12,016 nucleotides of DNA, from positions 1-12,016 of the forward strand of contig JAKOTC010000009.1 in NCBI GenBank assembly GCA_029776465.1, given 5' to 3'. Origin of the DNA: Bacillota bacterium (GTDB taxonomy: Bacteria; Bacillota; Clostridia; Oscillospirales; JAKOTC01). The position numbers and the translations under genes are program-made. How positions within the stretch are numbered: the stretch's first letter is position 1; every line of letters begins with the position of its first letter. Shown here one piece after another: positions 1 through 6,426 of this stretch. A model generated the notes under the pieces. The model searched no databases. It saw only the letters and a list, made by a program, of their open reading frames with translations, and had not been told where the DNA came from.

Positions 1-1200
1 AACGTTCACGGATATCTGATCAATGAAGGCGAAAAAATGCCCATAGACGGCGAACTGATCTATCGCGGCATCAATATTCGCGACATTATCGCCGGATATC
101 AGGCAGAAGGCCGCTTCGGGTATGAGGAGGTGGTCTGGCTTCTGTTTTGCGGAAACCTTCCCACCCGCTCCCAGATTGACATGTTGAGAGGGCTTCTGCA
201 GGAGTACCAGCAGCTGCCGGCGTATTTCCTGGAGGATGTGCTGATGCGCAACCCCACCGATAATATCATGAACGCCTTGCAGCGCGGGGTAATCTCCCTT
301 TACTCCTATGATGAGAAGGCCGATGATATTTCAATTGCCAATGTGCTGCGCCAGTCGATAGAGCTGATGGCAAGGCTTCCCATCATCATGACCAGCGCCT
401 ATCAGATCAAGAACCACCATTTCAAGGGCAGCAGTATGTTCTTCCATCAGCCCATGAAGAATCGAAGCATTGCGGAAAACATTCTCGCCACCCTTCGTCC
501 CGATATGAAATATACGGATGAGGAAGCCAAACTGCTGGACCTTTGCCTGGTTTTACACGCCGAACACGGCGGCGGAAACAACTCCACTTTCGTATGCAGA
601 AGCCTGACCTCTTCGGGTACGGATACATATTCGGCCATCTCAGGCGCAATCGGCTCCCTGAAGGGCCCGCGCCACGGCGGTGCCAACATCAAAGTGGCCG
701 AGATGATGCACTATATGCGGAATGAAGTGAAGGATTGGAAAGATGACGACGAGATCGTCAACTTCCTCACCAGAATCGTCCGCAAAGAAACCGGTGACCG
801 CTCGGGCCTGATCTACGGCATGGGTCATGCCATCTATACCAAATCAGACCCCCGCGCCGTCATTTTAAAGGAAAATACCCGAAAGCTGGCCATTGCAAAG
901 GGTCTGCTGGATGAGTTTGAACTGACCGAAGCCGTTGAACGCCTGGCTCCCAGCGTTCTCTGCGGCGCCAAAGATGACAAAGCCGTCCGCTGCGCCAATG
1001 TGGATCTTTATTCCGGCCTTGTCTATCGCTGCCTGGGCATTCCGGAGGATTTATACACCCCCCTGTTTGCCGTGGCACGGCTCTCCGGCTGGTGCGCCCA
1101 TCGCATTGAGGAAATCGCCACCAATGGCAAAATCATGCGTCCGGCTTACAAAGCGGTCGCTGAAACCCGCGAGTACATCCCCCTGGATCAGCGCGGCTGA
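1..1200 (+). CDS. gltA: Citrate synthase (citrate/2-methylcitrate synthase family), 5' end missing
   Basis: Condenses acetyl-CoA with oxaloacetate to give citrate and CoA, the cytoplasmic entry step of the TCA branch that feeds glutamate synthesis in many anaerobes. The reading frame is open from base 1, so the gene starts before the window; 399 residues are visible, and family members of this type run to about 450. The opening VHGYLINEGEKMPIDGELIYRG-like block, split at the edge, is typical of the family. All three catalytic residues can be placed: the first His in AEHGGGNNSTF (codon near 565), the second His in GMGHAIYTKSDPRA (near 826) and the Asp in NVDLYSG (near 1003). The substrate-binding RHGGAN block (near 670) is also intact. 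A strong terminator follows 21 bases after the stop. A 2-methylcitrate synthase role cannot be excluded from sequence alone. The family call is secure; the gene symbol is by convention. Confidence 0.95.
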   Translation, partial: NVHGYLINEGEKMPIDGELIYRGINIRDIIAGYQAEGRFGYEEVVWLLFCGNLPTRSQIDMLRGLLQEYQQLPAYFLEDVLMRNPTDNIMNALQRGVISLYSYDEKADDISIANVLRQSIELMARLPIIMTSAYQIKNHHFKGSSMFFHQPMKNRSIAENILATLRPDMKYTDEEAKLLDLCLVLHAEHGGGNNSTFVCRSLTSSGTDTYSAISGAIGSLKGPRHGGANIKVAEMMHYMRNEVKDWKDDDEIVNFLTRIVRKETGDRSGLIYGMGHAIYTKSDPRAVILKENTRKLAIAKGLLDEFELTEAVERLAPSVLCGAKDDKAVRCANVDLYSGLVYRCLGIPEDLYTPLFAVARLSGWCAHRIEEIATNGKIMRPAYKAVAETREYIPLDQRG

Positions 1201-1221
1201 TTTTCAGGCAATCTTTAAAAT

Positions 1222-1270
1222 AAAAAACCTTCGCCGTTTGCACAACCCAAACGGCGAAGGTTTTTTGCTT
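1222..1270 (+). terminator. Intrinsic terminator after citrate synthase
   Basis: A perfect inverted repeat pairs 1222-1239 with 1249-1266 around a 9-nt loop (1240-1248). The core is a 12-bp GC-rich stem (CCTTCGCCGTTT), and the outer six A/T pairs supply the T run. It begins 21 bases after the citrate synthase stop. The A-rich left arm means it could also work on the minus strand, but no minus-strand gene is nearby. Confidence 0.93.
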
Positions 1271-1296
1271 TTTCTTTTGGAATTTGGCCTTCGGTA

Positions 1297-1325
1297 TTGC
1301 TTTTCCTTAAAATACAGGATAAAAT
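1297..1325 (+). promoter_or_regulatory. Candidate sigma-A promoter for the membrane protein gene
   Basis: TTGCTT (1297-1302) and TAAAAT (1320-1325) are separated by 17 nt, just after the citrate synthase terminator. The -10 matches 5 of 6 consensus positions and the -35 only 3 of 6. The start codon at 1429 would have a leader of about 100 nt. The long AT-rich context makes chance matches likely, so confidence is moderate. Confidence 0.4.
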
Positions 1326-1428
1326 AACAGTTGGTACCATGTCTGAAGAAGGGGTGCCTTATTTTATTTAACTGTTGAAAGAAAGGATGTTCCAACCGGT
1401 TCCGGTGGCAAGAACGGTGAATGTTTTT

Positions 1429-2235
1429 ATGAAAAAAAGCAAACAATTCATTTTATTTATCATTGTCAGTGTGGCTCTTTTGGCATTGCTCGATTGCATG
1501 ATTCTAATCCAGATAAATAAAACCCTTTCCGCTCTGCCCGGTCAGGGATATCTTTGGGCTTATCTCTACCTCCCCGCAACAATTCTCGGCGGGCTGGCTT
1601 TTTTATTCTTGACAAAAGAAGCAAAACCCCCGGAAAATAAGCCTTTGGTCGACCGTACGCTGCTTCTGTCTTTAGGCATACTGATTTTTATTTCTTCCAT
1701 TTTCTTTACCGTCCGAGCGGTATCCGGCATCGGCGATGTGGTGGCCGGCGTCGGAAGCATGGGAACCGTCATGCTTCGCTCTATTACGGCAAGCCTGCTG
1801 TCCGTCCTCGGATTTATCATCGGCCTGACTTCGGTTTTAACCTACAGCAAGGGCGGCAACACCGCCCAGTGGAAGATGCTGCTCATCACCTGCTTTTTGC
1901 TTGTCTTTTTGATTGACCAGGCTGCAGCCATTCTTCCCATGCCTGATATCTCGGTATACGGCCCTCTGGTCATCAGCATCAGTCTTGGAGTGCTTTTCTT
2001 CCTTGAACTGGCCAAGGGTCAGAGAAGCCGCAAATCCTTTCGAACCGCGCTGATATTCGGCTGGCTGGGCGGGGTTTGCAACCTGTCAGGCATCCTGTTA
2101 TGGTGTGTTTACCCCGGCCTGTTTCTGGGAAGAATGGAGCCTGCGGTCTTGATCATTCTGTTGGCCCAGGCAATCTTCATGCTGCTGACCTCAATCAGAA
2201 TGTTGATAATCGGCCGCAAAACCGATACTCTTTAA
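1429..2235 (+). CDS. Multi-pass membrane protein of unknown function (8 predicted helices)
   Basis: I do not recognise a family. The 268-residue protein is almost entirely hydrophobic, with about eight membrane segments at residues 7-28, 41-62, 77-95, 119-138, 149-170, 176-195, 206-230 and 237-262. The connecting loops are short and basic (KGQRSRKSFR at 196-205; GRKTDTL at the C-terminus), which suggests that these face the cytoplasm. There is no soluble domain and no obvious catalytic or ion-binding motif. The frame is open upstream, with an ATG at 1387 and a TTG at 1375. I chose ATG 1429 because a GGTGA ribosome-site-like element lies 8 nt before it and the N-terminus then reads MKKSK followed directly by helix 1. 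The ATG at 1387 has AAGG touching it, which is too close. It stands alone between a terminator and an orphan small-ORF unit. No terminator of its own is visible. Confidence 0.8.
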   Translation: MKKSKQFILFIIVSVALLALLDCMILIQINKTLSALPGQGYLWAYLYLPATILGGLAFLFLTKEAKPPENKPLVDRTLLLSLGILIFISSIFFTVRAVSGIGDVVAGVGSMGTVMLRSITASLLSVLGFIIGLTSVLTYSKGGNTAQWKMLLITCFLLVFLIDQAAAILPMPDISVYGPLVISISLGVLFFLELAKGQRSRKSFRTALIFGWLGGVCNLSGILLWCVYPGLFLGRMEPAVLIILLAQAIFMLLTSIRMLIIGRKTDTL

Positions 2236-2391
2236 AACCGGCCTTCATATTCAGCAAACTGCAAGCATATTGTTTAAAAGCCAGACAAATTGCGATAACC
2301 CTGTGACCCCACCTTCACCTCAAAGAAATTTAGCTATTATTCACAAAAAATATTTCTGGTTTTGTTATATTCATGATTTTTTTCGGGTTGG

Positions 2392-2421
2392 TTGACTTGC
2401 TCTGCCAATGACTAGTATAAT
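2392..2421 (+). promoter_or_regulatory. Strong sigma-A-like promoter of the 30-codon small ORF
   Basis: TTGACT (2392-2397) and a perfect TATAAT (2416-2421) are 18 nt apart. This is the best housekeeping promoter match in the first half of the window. It sits 41 nt upstream of the small ORF's start codon, so the leader would be about 35 nt. Confidence 0.8.
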
Positions 2422-2462
2422 ATAGTAAAGATAGCTTAATTTCCGTCAAAGGGGGGATTTTC

Positions 2463-2555
2463 ATGCCCAACATGAAAAGGGTCGGCCGAAAATTAAAAAG
2501 ATTTTTGAGGGGCTTTGCGGATTTTGTTATGTTTTGGAAAACATCCTATCGGTAA
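2463..2555 (+). CDS. Small ORF: 30-residue basic, probably amphipathic peptide
   Basis: ATG 2463 to TAA 2553-2555 encodes MPNMKRVGRKLKRFLRGFAD followed by ten more residues rich in F, V, M and W and ending TSYR. Lys and Arg make up nine of 30 residues against one Asp, giving a net charge near +8. Hydrophobic residues fall at 7, 11, 14, 18, 21/22 and 25, the 3-4 spacing of an amphipathic helix; there is no cleavable signal. The ribosome site is very strong (AAAGGGGGGA at 2448-2457, about 8 nt from the start). The ORF sits alone between a TTGACT-18-TATAAT promoter and an intrinsic terminator, which is the main reason to believe it is real. Possible roles include a membrane-binding peptide, a type I toxin-like peptide or a secreted antimicrobial; none is proven. 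A second in-frame ATG at 2472 would give 27 residues. Confidence 0.6.
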   Translation: MPNMKRVGRKLKRFLRGFADFVMFWKTSYR

Positions 2556-2591
2556 AATAAATTTTACTTATCATTCCTCTTTTGACTTCCG

Positions 2592-2623
2592 GCGAATGCA
2601 GTTCTGTATTCGCTTTTATTTTT
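2592..2623 (+). terminator. Intrinsic terminator of the small-ORF unit
   Basis: GCGAATGCAG (2592-2601) pairs with CTGTATTCGC (2604-2613), including one G-T wobble. With the innermost pair open, this is a 9-bp stem with a 4-nt loop. It is followed at once by TTTTATTTTT (2614-2623). It begins 36 nt after the small ORF's stop codon. Confidence 0.75.
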
Positions 2624-2644
2624 AAGTTACACAAATCGCCAACG

Positions 2645-2686
2645 GCAGATAAAAGGGCCGCTCTCCGATTCTGGAGAGCGGCCCTT
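2645..2686 (-). terminator. Intrinsic terminator of galE
   Basis: A perfect 14-bp stem pairs 2653-2666 with 2673-2686 around a 6-nt loop (2667-2672). Read on the minus strand it lies 13 nt after the galE stop codon and is followed by TTTTATCT. It converges with the plus-strand terminator at 2592-2623, so the two opposing units are insulated from each other. Confidence 0.9.
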
Positions 2687-2699
2687 CATTTCAATCTTT

Positions 2700-3713
2700 T
2701 TAATCCTGATAGCCGTTGGGGTTTTGGGTTTGCCAGCGCCAGATATCCTCGCACATCCGCTCAAGATTGTAAACCGCTTCCCATCCCAGCTCCCGCTTAG
2801 CCTTGCCGGGGTCGGCATAACAGACAGCGATATCCCCCGGGCGGCGTTCAACGATTTGATAAGGCACTTTTTGACCGGTAACCCGTTCAAAGGTTTTAAC
2901 AATCTCCAGCACCGAATAGCCCTTGCCGGTGCCCAAATTGTATACCGACACTCCGGTGCCCGACATCACCTTTTCGATGGCTTTGATATGTCCCAGAGCC
3001 AGATCCACCACATGGATATAGTCGCGGATGCCGGTTCCATCGGGGGTATCATAATCCCCGCCGTAAATCTTCAGCTCGGGCAGTTTTCCAACTGCCACCT
3101 GAGCGACAAAGGGCAGCAGGTTGTTGGGGATTCCGCCCGGATCCTCGCCGATCAAGCCGGATCGATGGGCGCCGATGGGATTGAAATAACGCAGCAGGCA
3201 GATGGAAAAACTGTTGTCTGCCACATACAGATCCCTTAAAATCTCTTCCGATATCAGCTTGGTGCGGCCATAGGGATTGGTAACTGACAAACGGCATTCC
3301 TCGTCGATGGGAATCCGTTCGGGCAGGCCGTAAACCGTGGCAGAGGAGGAGAAAATCAGCTTCTTGCAGTTGTTTTCCCGCATAACACTGCAAAGGGACA
3401 ACAGAGAATTGATGTTGTTGTCATAATACTCCAGGGGTTTTTCCACCGATTCGCCCACCGCTTTCAGCGCGGCAAAGTGAATGACACAATCCACGTCATT
3501 TTCTTTAAAAATTCTGTCCAGCGTCTTTCGATCCCGAACATCAGCCTCGTAAAAAACCGGGGCCTTTCCGGTGATGGCTTCAATACGCTGATTGACTTTT
3601 GGCATACTGTTTGAAAAATTGTCGATGCTGACTACCTTGTAACCCAGATTAAGCAGTTCGACAACCACATGGCTTCCGATATAGCCCGTACCGCCGGTGA
3701 CTAAAACGGTCAT
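2700..3713 (-). CDS. galE: UDP-glucose 4-epimerase
   Basis: Interconverts UDP-glucose and UDP-galactose in the cytoplasm (Leloir pathway and supply of galactose for surface glycans). The 337 residues match the usual family length. Seen in order: the Rossmann NAD-binding motif GGTGYIGSH at residues 7-15; an Asp after the second strand (VVSIDNFSNS, 28-36); the active-site SSSATVYG with the conserved Ser at 124; and YGRTK, giving the catalytic Tyr148 and Lys152. Family-typical stretches DGTGIRDYIHV and NLGTGKGYSVLE lie toward the C-terminus. The frame is open 13 codons further upstream, but ATG 3713-3711 puts the start just before MTVLVTGG and has AGGAG at 3726-3722, 8 nt away. It follows the lyase-like gene on the same strand with 162 nt between them, and that gap holds a candidate promoter and an unusual foldable leader. 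Whether it also epimerises N-acetylated sugars cannot be read here. Confidence 0.97.
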   Translation of the reverse strand: MTVLVTGGTGYIGSHVVVELLNLGYKVVSIDNFSNSMPKVNQRIEAITGKAPVFYEADVRDRKTLDRIFKENDVDCVIHFAALKAVGESVEKPLEYYDNNINSLLSLCSVMRENNCKKLIFSSSATVYGLPERIPIDEECRLSVTNPYGRTKLISEEILRDLYVADNSFSICLLRYFNPIGAHRSGLIGEDPGGIPNNLLPFVAQVAVGKLPELKIYGGDYDTPDGTGIRDYIHVVDLALGHIKAIEKVMSGTGVSVYNLGTGKGYSVLEIVKTFERVTGQKVPYQIVERRPGDIAVCYADPGKAKRELGWEAVYNLERMCEDIWRWQTQNPNGYQD

Positions 3714-3731
3714 AAAAGGCGCTCCTGTTCT

Positions 3732-3780
3732 CCGCCGCTTTTTTTCAGACAAAAACCCTTCGCGGCGGGCAAAGGGTTTT
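3732..3780 (-). promoter_or_regulatory. galE leader: hairpin with possible H-type pseudoknot next to the ribosome site
   Basis: On the minus strand, AAAACCCTT (3780-3772) pairs with AAGGGTTTT (3760-3752), a 9-bp stem with an 11-nt loop. The loop contains CCGCCGC (3768-3762), which is perfectly complementary to GCGGCGG downstream (3738-3732). The second helix would be 7 bp, all G-C, with a 3-nt first crossing loop and a 13-nt A-rich second one (TGTCTGAAAAAAA, 3751-3739). That geometry suits an H-type pseudoknot. Its 3' end lies 5 nt before the AGGAG ribosome site (3726-3722). The hairpin alone could instead be a weak terminator of the upstream lyase-like gene, since GGG is followed by five T. 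The base pairing is seen; the regulatory role is inference. Confidence 0.45.
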
Positions 3781-3796
3781 GTTTTGCTCTATTCTT

Positions 3797-3825
3797 ATGA
3801 TACCCACTTTTTCAAGCGGAAACAA
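3797..3825 (-). promoter_or_regulatory. Candidate promoter for galE
   Basis: On the minus strand, TTGTTT (3825-3820) and TATCAT (3802-3797) are separated by 17 nt. The -10 matches 5 of 6 positions and the -35 only 3 of 6. Transcription would start near 3790, just before the leader hairpin, so that hairpin would open the galE transcript. A TTGACA at 3851-3846 has no -10 partner at proper spacing. Confidence 0.4.
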
Positions 3826-3875
3826 TGTTTTCTGGTTTCCTCGGCTGTCAATTTTGCTTCATTTTACCCATGAAT

Positions 3876-5564
3876 TCATTTCAGTTCGGGAGAGAGGCCG
3901 AAGGAGATTTTTACTTTGTGCTTTTCGGGGGTCACGCCGGTCATGGTGACTGTGAAGGAAGAGCTGTCCGCGCCGGCGGCTCCTCTCATGTTTGCGCCAT
4001 ACCAGTGCTGACCATAGCCGCCCTCAATGGTGATGAGGGTATGGTCGCTGTTCAGATACTGGGCGCTGCCCTGACGGAGGAACACATAGTCACCCGGGCG
4101 GGTTACCAGGGCGGTATCGGGAGTCAGGTAGATTCCGCCGGGGTTGGTCATCACCTCGAGCTTGGTGGGAATGTTGGCAGCACCGCCGGCATCCACGCAG
4201 AGTTCCAGAGAGTCACCCTTCATGAACACATCAAAGGTCACATCAAAATCCTGCATTGCGGTGGTTCCCCGCTTGGAGTGGTCCATTTTGTTCCAAACCC
4301 AGGTGTCCGGCTTGGTCTCAAAGGGACGCTTATATCCGCAGGTCTTATGATAAGTCAGGCGATAACCGCCCTCAATGGGCTGAATATCCTGGGCCACAAA
4401 CTGGGCATGGGGGCCGAAGAAGGAACCGGCAAACCGCAGGAACACCTTGTGGCTCTTATGCTGGAATTTCAGGAAGAGGGGGCGGTCCTTAATCAGGGTC
4501 AGAGTGGTGTCCCCTTCTCTTTTACGGACAATACCGCTCTCTACAAAATATTTGTCATAATTCAGCTTGGGCTTTTGGGTGGGGATGGTTTCCATCTTGG
4601 CCACAAAATCGGGATTCATAATGAAGTAAGGCAGATAGGTGCGGTCCCCGCTGGCCTTGTCGGGATCGGCCATCCAGCGGCCCAGATTCTGCTCCAGCAT
4701 ATGATCGGCAATCCAGGCAAACTCGGGATTTCCGGTTTTGACGGCCATAATCATATACATTTCATAGTAAGCATTGATGGGAGTGTCCTTGCCCACGTCC
4801 TGACGGGTGGAGTTCAGCGTGCAGAGGGTCTCATCCGGCTCGAAATACTTCATCACCATATTGAGGTTGCGGGTTACCACCTCATACAGTTCGGGCATAT
4901 TCAGCTCTTCGGCCATGGTGATCAGGGAGCGGTCGCAGATAATATTATAAATGCCTGCCGAACGTTCGGTAAACTCGCCCTCTTCGTCGCAGTCGATTCC
5001 CTCGTCGAGGAATTTTTGGATGTGATTGCGATAGCGCTCGTCCCCGGTCAGGGTATAGCAATAGGAAAGGGCCGCGCTGAGAACCCAGCGGTGGTTGGGG
5101 GTGTGGAAGCCGAAATTCACCATGGCATCCCCGGAACGGACGGTGTATTCATGGAAGAGCTCTTTCAGCTTGTTTTCCTTGGGCGTGTTGCCGGTCATTT
5201 TATTCAAAAGCTTATAGGCATTGCCCAAGGGGTGCATGGCAAAGCCGTTGCAGGTAGCATCGTGGAAATTCGTTTCTCTCAGGTCGATGGTTCCGTCCTC
5301 ATTCATGGTTGAAAGGGCGAAATCCATCGCATCTATAGCCGCATCCAAGAGTTCTTCCTTGCGGTAATAAATCGAATCGGGGTTGTAGTAGGCGGCGGTG
5401 AAATGACTTGCATAACCCGTACCGTTGGAGGGTTCGGCAAACCCCTTATTAAAATCAGTTACAATTCCGAAAAATTCGGATGAACGGTTTTTGACCTGCA
5501 ATTTCAGCAACTTGGAAGTCTGATAGTCCCATATGGGCTGCATCGCTTTATAATGATTAAGCAC
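3876..5564 (-). CDS. Heparinase II/III-like, probable polysaccharide lyase-type protein, cytoplasmic
   Basis: This protein of 562 residues has an alpha-helical first half of the kind found in alpha/alpha-toroid glycan enzymes and a beta-rich second half from about residue 335. Several features recall heparinase II/III-type lyases: an Asn-His pair in HTPNHRW (157-158), a Tyr in FTERSAGIYN (206), and His369/His372 in FQHKSH at the start of the beta part, where that family carries a metal or catalytic His. I infer beta-elimination of uronate-containing oligosaccharides, but the match is by pattern only and it may be a hydrolase or an uncharacterised family. There is no signal peptide or membrane segment, so it should act inside the cell on imported fragments. 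The start is GTG at 5564-5562, with AAGGGAG 10 nt upstream; no better ATG lies near. It is transcribed from a good promoter and galE lies downstream on the same strand. The opposite strand is open over much of its length, which is a codon-bias shadow. Confidence 0.72.
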   Translation of the reverse strand: MLNHYKAMQPIWDYQTSKLLKLQVKNRSSEFFGIVTDFNKGFAEPSNGTGYASHFTAAYYNPDSIYYRKEELLDAAIDAMDFALSTMNEDGTIDLRETNFHDATCNGFAMHPLGNAYKLLNKMTGNTPKENKLKELFHEYTVRSGDAMVNFGFHTPNHRWVLSAALSYCYTLTGDERYRNHIQKFLDEGIDCDEEGEFTERSAGIYNIICDRSLITMAEELNMPELYEVVTRNLNMVMKYFEPDETLCTLNSTRQDVGKDTPINAYYEMYMIMAVKTGNPEFAWIADHMLEQNLGRWMADPDKASGDRTYLPYFIMNPDFVAKMETIPTQKPKLNYDKYFVESGIVRKREGDTTLTLIKDRPLFLKFQHKSHKVFLRFAGSFFGPHAQFVAQDIQPIEGGYRLTYHKTCGYKRPFETKPDTWVWNKMDHSKRGTTAMQDFDVTFDVFMKGDSLELCVDAGGAANIPTKLEVMTNPGGIYLTPDTALVTRPGDYVFLRQGSAQYLNSDHTLITIEGGYGQHWYGANMRGAAGADSSSFTVTMTGVTPEKHKVKISFGLSPELK

Positions 5565-5594
5565 GGACGGAATACTCCCTTCGCATTTTTCTTT

Positions 5595-5624
5595 ATTGTA
5601 TCACCCGGTCTGCGGGATCGTCAA
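5595..5624 (-). promoter_or_regulatory. Sigma-A promoter of the lyase-like gene
   Basis: On the minus strand, TTGACG (5624-5619) and TACAAT (5600-5595) are 18 nt apart, each matching 5 of 6 consensus positions. The GTG start is 30 nt further on, leaving a short leader that holds only the ribosome site. Confidence 0.75.
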
Positions 5625-5639
5625 GCATTTTAAAATGCT
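5624..5639. promoter_or_regulatory. 16-bp perfect palindrome, candidate operator
   Basis: AGCATTTTAAAATGCT is an exact palindrome that touches the -35 hexamer of the lyase-like gene and lies upstream of it. Its position suits a repressor or activator site. It is not a CcpA-type site. Thirteen of its bases and flank recur upstream of the GH123-like gene at 9697-9709. AT-rich palindromes do arise by chance, and no regulator gene is in the window. Confidence 0.45.
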
Positions 5640-5803
5640 ATCATATTTTTTCACAAATCAGACAGAATAATAAAACTCTGTTTAAGGATTCCCGTAACAT
5701 TGATGGAACTATTTTCAAAAAACGCCCTGCAGGGTTGGCATATTTGACGCAGGCTGTTTTCAAATATCGGCTGCCAAGGAGTAATCAAGAAAGGGGCAAA
5801 CCT

Positions 5804-6298
5804 ATGGAAGTTGTTTTAATTTGCGGTAGAGACGCGGCGGAAGAGGATCGTTTTTCTGCTGCCTTTCAATCGGAAATGACCCGGCTTTTAAGCAAGCATG
5901 ACCCCTTTAAAAAATTCGGGGGACTTTGTGTCATTACCTCCCGCCAATGCATTTCGCCCGGCAATCCCATCATTATCTTCTGCGGCAGGCCGCAGAGCAA
6001 ACCGGCCGGCGGAAAAATCGCGATTCTGGAAGAGGACAATCTGGAAGCAGCCGCCCTTCTGTCCGAAATGGGAATTGAGTCCATTCCCTGCGGCATGAGC
6101 GATAAAAACACCCTGACCATCTCCAGCTCGGATCTGGATCAAATTCAGGTCTGCCTTCAGCGTTCGGTTACCTCCCTGGACGGTCAATCCATCGATCTGG
6201 CCGAATACCCTTTTGAGGCAGGAGAGGAAAGCGGGTTTCCTTTTTTGGCGGCAGCCGCAACCTACATCCTGGCCCTGGGGCCCAATTGGTTCAAATAA
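5804..6298 (+). CDS. Unrecognised small soluble protein next to the spore-protein gene
   Basis: I cannot assign a family. The 164-residue protein opens with a short hydrophobic strand (MEVVLICGRD), then a charged helix, a second strand pair (LCVITSR at 41-47; PIIIFCGRP at 55-63), a glycine-bearing turn and KIAILEEDNLEAAALLSEMG (71-90). This alternation suggests a small alpha/beta fold. The middle SIPCGMSDKNTLTISS (93-108) is cysteine- and glycine-bearing and looks like a conserved core. The end is hydrophobic (FPFLAAAATYILALGP, 145-160), perhaps a buried helix. ATG 5804 is chosen over an upstream TTG at 5735 because AAAGGGG lies 7 nt before it. A KMATATT-like sigma-E -35 (GCATATT, 5738-5744) is present, but its -10 partner (CAAATATC, 16 nt on) is poor. 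With the spore gene 128 nt downstream and no terminator between them, a sporulation link is possible but unproven. Confidence 0.75.
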   Translation: MEVVLICGRDAAEEDRFSAAFQSEMTRLLSKHDPFKKFGGLCVITSRQCISPGNPIIIFCGRPQSKPAGGKIAILEEDNLEAAALLSEMGIESIPCGMSDKNTLTISSSDLDQIQVCLQRSVTSLDGQSIDLAEYPFEAGEESGFPFLAAAATYILALGPNWFK

Positions 6299-6386
6299 CA
6301 ACAATTGGCAGACTAAAAACGACATAACGGTCAAAAATAAGACCGTACCGGGAAATGAATATAAAACTATAAAACAAAGTCCCGGG

Positions 6387-6404
6387 TCTTCGAATTTTCG
6401 AAGA
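6387..6404 (+). promoter_or_regulatory. Leader hairpin upstream of the spore-protein ribosome site
   Basis: TCTTCGAA and TTCGAAGA (6387-6394, 6397-6404) are perfect inverted copies with a 2-nt spacer. As RNA this gives a 6-bp stem with a 6-nt loop, ending 6 nt before AAAGGAG (6411-6417). It may stabilise the message or tune translation. A second small inverted repeat, ACGGTC/GACCGT (6327-6332, 6341-6346), lies upstream. The role is inference. Confidence 0.35.
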
Positions 6405-6426
6405 ATGACGAAAGGAGTATTAATTA

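Noticed and set aside
1333..1366. A weak hairpin (GGTACC with GGTGCC) followed by a T-rich stretch, as a second terminator or attenuator before the membrane protein gene
   Set aside because: Only six pairs with a wobble and a 14-nt loop, and the T tract is interrupted; it is too weak to call.
1375..1428. Upstream starts (TTG 1375, ATG 1387) for the eight-helix membrane protein
   Set aside because: Neither has a correctly spaced ribosome site; ATG 1429 gives a natural MKKSK N-terminus before the first helix.
3825..5312. A 495-codon open frame on the plus strand opposite the lyase-like gene
   Set aside because: It is a codon-bias shadow. Its product is a His/Gly-rich stretch without domain logic, it has no promoter or ribosome site at its start, and the minus-strand protein has sensible composition and signals.
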